Origin: Candidatus Methanophagaceae archaeon
GTDB lineage: Archaea > Halobacteriota > Syntropharchaeia > Alkanophagales > Methanospirareceae
NCBI GenBank assembly: GCA_013374505.1
Contig: QENJ01000092.1
Span: 1 to 9,763 of the forward strand
Length of the DNA: 9,763 nucleotides
Direction: 5' to 3'
Shown here: positions 7,401 to 9,763 of the stretch, one piece after another
Position numbering within the stretch: position 1 is the first letter of the stretch
How the letters are laid out: each line of letters begins with the position of its first letter
Translations under genes and position numbers: made by a program
The notes under the pieces: model-generated
The model's database searches: none
What the model was told of the DNA's origin: nothing
The model's input: the letters and a program-made list of their open reading frames with translations, nothing else

Positions 7401-9417
7401 CTTTCACTTCATATGTAGAATAAAAAGTATACTCCATCTCCACCGGATAATCTTCAAATGTCAACCGCTTGCTATCCACAATCTTATTCCCGGACTTATC
7501 GAACTTTACGAGATAAAAATCGAAGCCGTACAGTATCCGGTAGCTCCTTCCGAGGCTGGCCGGCACGAATGTAGCAGTCCTATTATGCTGGCTCCAGACC
7601 ACGTACTTATTATCGCCCGAATCTATGCACACCGCGGGATACTGCGAAGGCAGCGGTAGCTCGCCCGTCAGCTCTTGCTTATGCACGCCTTCGCTGTCTA
7701 TCTTCACGTAGTACACCTTTTGACACGAAGGCCAGAAGCAGTCGCAACCGCTACATGGAGTGCCCGTACAACTACACCTACCGTTGCTGTATGCGAAATA
7801 CGCATTGTCCGCGGAATCCACAGCTATCCCGGATGGCATATCCATACAATCCCACCTGCCATAAATCGGTCTCTCTAGGTACTCAATGGTGTGGTTCACG
7901 AGCTTATTGCCATCTGTGTCCAGCTTTATATAGTTCAGATCCTGCTTGTTCCCTTGATCCTGACTAGACCCAAAAGGTGTAATACCACGCCATAATAGTA
8001 CATGGACATTACCGCTGCTGTCAACCGCGATTCCTGCGGGTTCCGCAGGGTGCGTTCCAAAACCACGACCCCCATCATGTAAGCCAGATATAATTTGCTT
8101 TGCTTCCATAAGCATAGTTCCATTGTTGTCAAGCTTCATGTACATTCCGTCATACTCTCTGGTAAAAACTACATGCAGACTGTCTGTGGGATCAACAGCA
8201 ACCTTCGGTCCTGACCCAGGGCATACCATCTTATCATTCACCAGCACGGTGCCATTCGATGAGAGCTTCTTGTAATAAAGCAGCCAGCCGCCTCTGTTTT
8301 CGCTCCAGACAATATGTATGTTGCCAGCGCTGTCGGTTGCAACGCTCGGATTTATTGATGAACTCGAGTCGAATGTTAGCCGCCGCACTATGCTTGACAG
8401 GACAGTAACTTCTTTTGTCCGCTCGTTGTTCCCTTCATCCGTTTCCTCTATTTCATCTGCGCTGTCTACAATTACTCTTAGTGTGTAGTTCCCGGCATGC
8501 TGTGGTGTCCATCCGAAGAACGTTACAGTCTTGCTCCACCCCGGTGGCATATCGCCCACGACTATCCTTTTACTATCCACCTCAATATCATTCGCACACA
8601 GCGTTACGTTAAACACAACCGCACCGGAGTGAGCAACTCCTTTGTTTTCTATCACAGCACTAACCACACTCACATTTGCATACAATTCTGACGGCGTCTC
8701 AATAGCAGTTGGCACGAGGTCTGCTTTCCCGGTTGCCCAGCACACGCCCCAATCGTGCAGCACCGGCGTGTAAGAGATATTGCTCGTGGTTAACTCTGCG
8801 TATAACCTGATAGATTTTTGCGTGATACCAGAGATATTCTGGCCGTCAACAACCGTCATGATCGTGCTGCCCGAGGCATCAAGTATCTTATACGTGATAT
8901 CCGTACCGTCCGGAATAGTGGCATTTGCTTTGAATACAGCCCAGTCTTTGAAGTATGCTAAAGAAGGCTGAATCGCAACTGTTTTCACACGCCCTGTGTC
9001 AATGAATCCACCACGGTATCGAAATCCCTTTAAAACTCCACCGTGTCCAGTCCCATCGATTAGATTCCATTCTCTATCCCCTGTAATGTTGAACCCAATA
9101 ACGAGCTTATTCCAATTTCCACCACCAAGTCCAAAAGAAACAGAGGAGTTACTAATCCACTGGCTACCATTCCAGTAATAGCCATAGAATACACCATCAT
9201 GTTCTCCTGCGATCAAGTTCCATCTACCATCGCCCGTGACGTTGTATGCGATCGCCGGCGCAGATAACCTTCCGATGTCTCCCAATCCGGCGACCAGCGA
9301 TGAATCGCTAATCCACTGCGTGCCATTCCAGTAATAGCCATAGAATCCACCACCATTTTCTCCGCTAATCAAGTTCCATCTACCGTCGCCGGTGATGTTG
9401 TATGCGATCGCCCGCAC
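4435..9417 (-). CDS. Giant multidomain extracellular protein (FG-GAP-like, CARDB, beta-propeller, DUF3344-like), 5'-incomplete
   Basis: At least 1660 residues, no enzyme signature; probably a surface adhesin or matrix protein. Residues 3-140: three FG-GAP-like repeats (AIAYNITGDGRWNLI, then GYYWNG), two of them 52 residues apart. About 141-228: beta-sandwich ending SYTPVLHDWGVCW. About 232-339: CARDB. About 344-762: beta-propeller with seven PxxAxDxxGNxHxxW-type motifs (near 356, 403, 460, 528, 593, 675, 730). About 763-866: Ig-like. About 868-988: second CARDB. About 991-1289: DUF3344-like. About 1292-1426: DUF11-like. About 1434-1520: carboxypeptidase-regulatory-like. About 1526-1658: conserved archaeal C-terminal domain (AVFDTGEG, GTHRGTITPN, YNYTIRTGSYPQIIH, WIPAIRLW). 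Six cysteines cluster at 548-565. No membrane tail. The first codon is a GTG in the middle of a repeat, with no signal peptide and a TGA 9 bases upstream, so the true N-terminus is missing, frameshifted or rearranged. NxS/T sequons are frequent. Confidence 0.85.
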   Translation of the reverse strand: MRAIAYNITGDGRWNLISGENGGGFYGYYWNGTQWISDSSLVAGLGDIGRLSAPAIAYNVTGDGRWNLIAGEHDGVFYGYYWNGSQWISNSSVSFGLGGGNWNKLVIGFNITGDREWNLIDGTGHGGVLKGFRYRGGFIDTGRVKTVAIQPSLAYFKDWAVFKANATIPDGTDITYKILDASGSTIMTVVDGQNISGITQKSIRLYAELTTSNISYTPVLHDWGVCWATGKADLVPTAIETPSELYANVSVVSAVIENKGVAHSGAVVFNVTLCANDIEVDSKRIVVGDMPPGWSKTVTFFGWTPQHAGNYTLRVIVDSADEIEETDEGNNERTKEVTVLSSIVRRLTFDSSSSINPSVATDSAGNIHIVWSENRGGWLLYYKKLSSNGTVLVNDKMVCPGSGPKVAVDPTDSLHVVFTREYDGMYMKLDNNGTMLMEAKQIISGLHDGGRGFGTHPAEPAGIAVDSSGNVHVLLWRGITPFGSSQDQGNKQDLNYIKLDTDGNKLVNHTIEYLERPIYGRWDCMDMPSGIAVDSADNAYFAYSNGRCSCTGTPCSGCDCFWPSCQKVYYVKIDSEGVHKQELTGELPLPSQYPAVCIDSGDNKYVVWSQHNRTATFVPASLGRSYRILYGFDFYLVKFDKSGNKIVDSKRLTFEDYPVEMEYTFYSTYEVKGIRKPVIDTESGVIHVAWTVPVPKTGEGKDIWYMAFDTSGNIITNVTLSSFEDGDSCEPDIDAVQDGAHLLWTDNRDGNNEIYYVKTELPGNIVFLICPPDDWAPRNVTKTYTIGVMHTMPGRETLNLTIENIDAADVAELSESTISLDPNTMGEVTLNVTDAEVGDYRVRVRAESQTNPAINAEHEITTSVIVPKLDLMVKTIDVYHNDTTCSPWQNISNEVDVTVGNIGTEAASSFYLCLYADDELVDRQEVAGLARDSETTVQLHWTPAGADCFGGCTYINTCQEYELKAVADCTNALIESDEENNEKTMVAKACYNGYIADEPLESFKHGTLRGGIIFTTGDGTYTGLYSPGATKDVHYETTLPDGATVKLARLNVYYTWTKPDRVCPEIEVSVTNASGTYVLSPEKRYNDIKCQGPGGIYVYTWGNYIYNLTDYVTGSGTYNITVTNSGSGKHSFCIAAPGIVLLYEDETASLIEYWLNEGADVLLGGRRPDGGFLGLEECINNATFEGSIEGTVKNATLGVVAPWAGQSWQPGQTNYLNFNGIELGQGVYHDEKYTETMGGITVILGAKNAQVGVNVSDVTDYLKASDNVVSQVDYGDNMMPTNAFLVVEYTKDSIIKVNKSVWSPLNNTWLEKTTAELNDRLRFRCVIKNAGEHDLTNLTAVDILQDSLNYSGDATVDGIAREPDWTAGNQFGWNFSEPLAPSENITIEFEATVKGTGTNTLKVSAWCSETNDWFSAEDCVHVTIPELSIPKPSFIYGWVNHSDGSQVSNPNVAITNTAKIFVADTSENSNYYQVMVRNVSVGDELHFRATDNGRNSTEFSHALTQEELNAGGIFNFNITLKSEQAHAVFDTGEGTGPSIFGTHRGTITPNQTLEINKLYTYTCADMVGHSEYVEIYNDSFYIDATWDGYSGDYYNITFPSRFALLANHTYNYTIRTGSYPQIIHVKDYEAEGGIIFCEEFIDVNGERYDDWIPAIRLWYS
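8998..9411 (-). repeat. Tandem FG-GAP-like repeats, 156-bp period
   Basis: Residues 3-54 and 55-106 of the giant protein are near copies, offset by exactly 156 bases (compare 9167 onward with 9323 onward); residues about 107-140 are a third, diverged copy. Each carries an NxTGDGRWNL loop in the place where FG-GAP repeats bind calcium. The DNA-level similarity of the first two makes them a substrate for recombination. Confidence 0.85.
9368..9410 (-). repeat. Left arm of a 43-bp inverted repeat
   Basis: The minus strand of this arm matches the plus strand of 9703-9745 at 39 of 43 positions. Both encode the [IV]AYNITGDGRW[NH]LI segment, here for the giant protein on minus. The arms bracket 292 bases. 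Confidence 0.9.
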
Positions 9418-9426
9418 CTCCGGGCG
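9409..9426. repeat. Short GC hairpin at the point where gene 3 loses its frame
   Basis: CGCCCG (9409-9414), loop CACCTC, CGGGCG (9421-9426): a perfect 6-bp stem straddling the first codon of the open frame. A GC hairpin with a CCC/GGG run is a typical place for a sequencing indel or polymerase slip. Confidence 0.6.
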
Positions 9427-9532
9427 TCATGTTCCACACTTCATTACCTCCTGAATCGGTCTTTATCAGCCAGACGTCTGCGGATGAAACGAACAACATC
9501 GGGTGTGAAGATGTTGCAGTGTTGTCGTTCAG
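9418..9532 (-). pseudogene. Fragment of a propeller-type repeat in a frame one base off from the giant gene
   Basis: Read on minus in the frame ending GGA-GGT at 9416-9421, this encodes SSHPMLFVSSADV, then DVWLIKTDSGGNEVWNMT. The latter is a recurrent blade motif of archaeal surface propeller proteins, and the SxxPxxxVxSxxxVWL layout mirrors the propeller motifs of the giant protein. The frame closes upstream at a TGA (9533-9535). Loss of one G from the GGG at 9411-9413 (minus sense) would join it in frame to the giant protein as TPGGAAIAYNITGD. It is therefore either the continuation of that gene broken by a single indel, or a displaced piece of a paralogue. No start codon or leader is visible. 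Confidence 0.55.
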
Positions 9533-9533
9533 T

Positions 9534-9763
9534 CAACCCTGCTGGACCGACACGTTTGTTGTTGAGACAAAAATCGCAGAGCATAAGAATGTGAAGGTGG
9601 AAGACGGCGACATTAAGCACGATGTCAAGCTAAAATGGATCTGGGAGTCTGATTCTTTGCTGGTGTCCGGACTTGGAGGGTTTGAAGATTATCCTGCACC
9701 CGCGGTCGCATACAACATCACCGGCGATGGTAGATGGCACCTGATTTATGCGGATGAGGCCAG
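9534..9763 (+). CDS. Partial plus-strand frame encoding an FG-GAP-like repeat of the same family
   Basis: A frame open to the window end. It encodes TFVVETKIAEHKNVKVEDGD, then KLKWIWESDSLLVSGLGG and PAPAVAYNITGDGRWHLI. The last 40 residues align with residues 36-70 of the giant protein (WISDSSLVAGLG, PAIAYNVTGDGRWNLI), but on the opposite strand. The frame is technically open from 9396; a region before about 9530 competes with a better minus-strand reading, so I start it where that ends. No ribosome binding site or signal peptide precedes it, so it is an internal piece of a gene of this family. It is a paralogue fragment, an inverted part of gene 3, or a chimeric join. Confidence 0.6.
9703..9745 (+). 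repeat. Right arm of the 43-bp inverted repeat
   Basis: Matches the reverse complement of 9368-9410 at 39 of 43 bases. The four differences include silent changes, so this is not a recent exact copy or a simple foldback of the left arm. Confidence 0.9.

Noticed and set aside
9440..9458. Minus-strand AGGAGGTAATG as a ribosome binding site with a start
   Set aside because: The bases are explained as codons TCA GGA GGT AAT of the SGGNE motif; the downstream frame leads nowhere.
9429..9533. Plus-strand ATG at 9429 as the true start of the right-end gene
   Set aside because: The first 35 codons are antisense to a better minus-strand propeller motif, and no ribosome binding site or signal peptide is present.
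5..9763. Cellulosome for polysaccharide breakdown
   Set aside because: No glycosidase, lyase or esterase domain is visible in any gene of the window.

Overview
The window looks like archaeal chromosomal DNA from a methanogen or anaerobic methanotroph-type euryarchaeon (broadly the Methanosarcinales, Methanophagales/ANME-1 or Archaeoglobales neighbourhood). The evidence is a set of very large, Asn-sequon-rich secreted proteins built from CARDB, NosD-like beta-helix, DUF3344-like and FG-GAP-like modules, a PGF-CTERM-type archaeosortase sorting tail, strong AGGAGGTGA ribosome binding sites and an archaeal-style TATA-like box. No rRNA, tRNA, housekeeping gene or mobile-element gene is present, so the lineage is an inference from protein architecture.

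Layout. All three substantial genes lie on the minus strand and are read from right to left. Gene 3 (4435-9417) is a 5'-incomplete giant surface protein: FG-GAP-like repeats, CARDB, a seven-motif beta-propeller, a second CARDB, a DUF3344-like region, a DUF11-like region, and a conserved C-terminal archaeal surface domain. A 550-base non-coding stretch (3885-4434) with hairpins, a C8 run and a possible promoter separates it from gene 2. Gene 2 (1341-3884) is a secreted, membrane-sorted protein with a beta-helix, two dockerin-type calcium loops and a PGF-CTERM tail. A hairpin/T-tract terminator and a purine-rich leader with two palindromes separate it from gene 1 (5-1096), a secreted protein with a cohesin-like domain and two GWNLI-type modules. 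Genes 1 and 2 have nearly identical start contexts.

How they may work together. A cohesin-like protein next to a dockerin-bearing, membrane-sorted protein suggests a cell-surface assembly in which gene 2 tethers gene 1 non-covalently. Gene 3 would be another extracellular component. No enzyme domain is recognisable, so adhesion, matrix or S-layer-associated scaffolding is the more cautious reading than a cellulosome. The gaps and terminators suggest separate transcription units.

The right end (9411-9763) is anomalous. Gene 3 loses its frame inside a repeat, a minus-strand propeller-like fragment follows in a different frame, and then the coding strand switches: the plus strand encodes another copy of the gene 3 repeat. 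A 43-base inverted repeat (39/43 matches) brackets the segment. This is either an assembly or amplification chimera or a genuine inversion between repeat copies. The sequence alone cannot decide.
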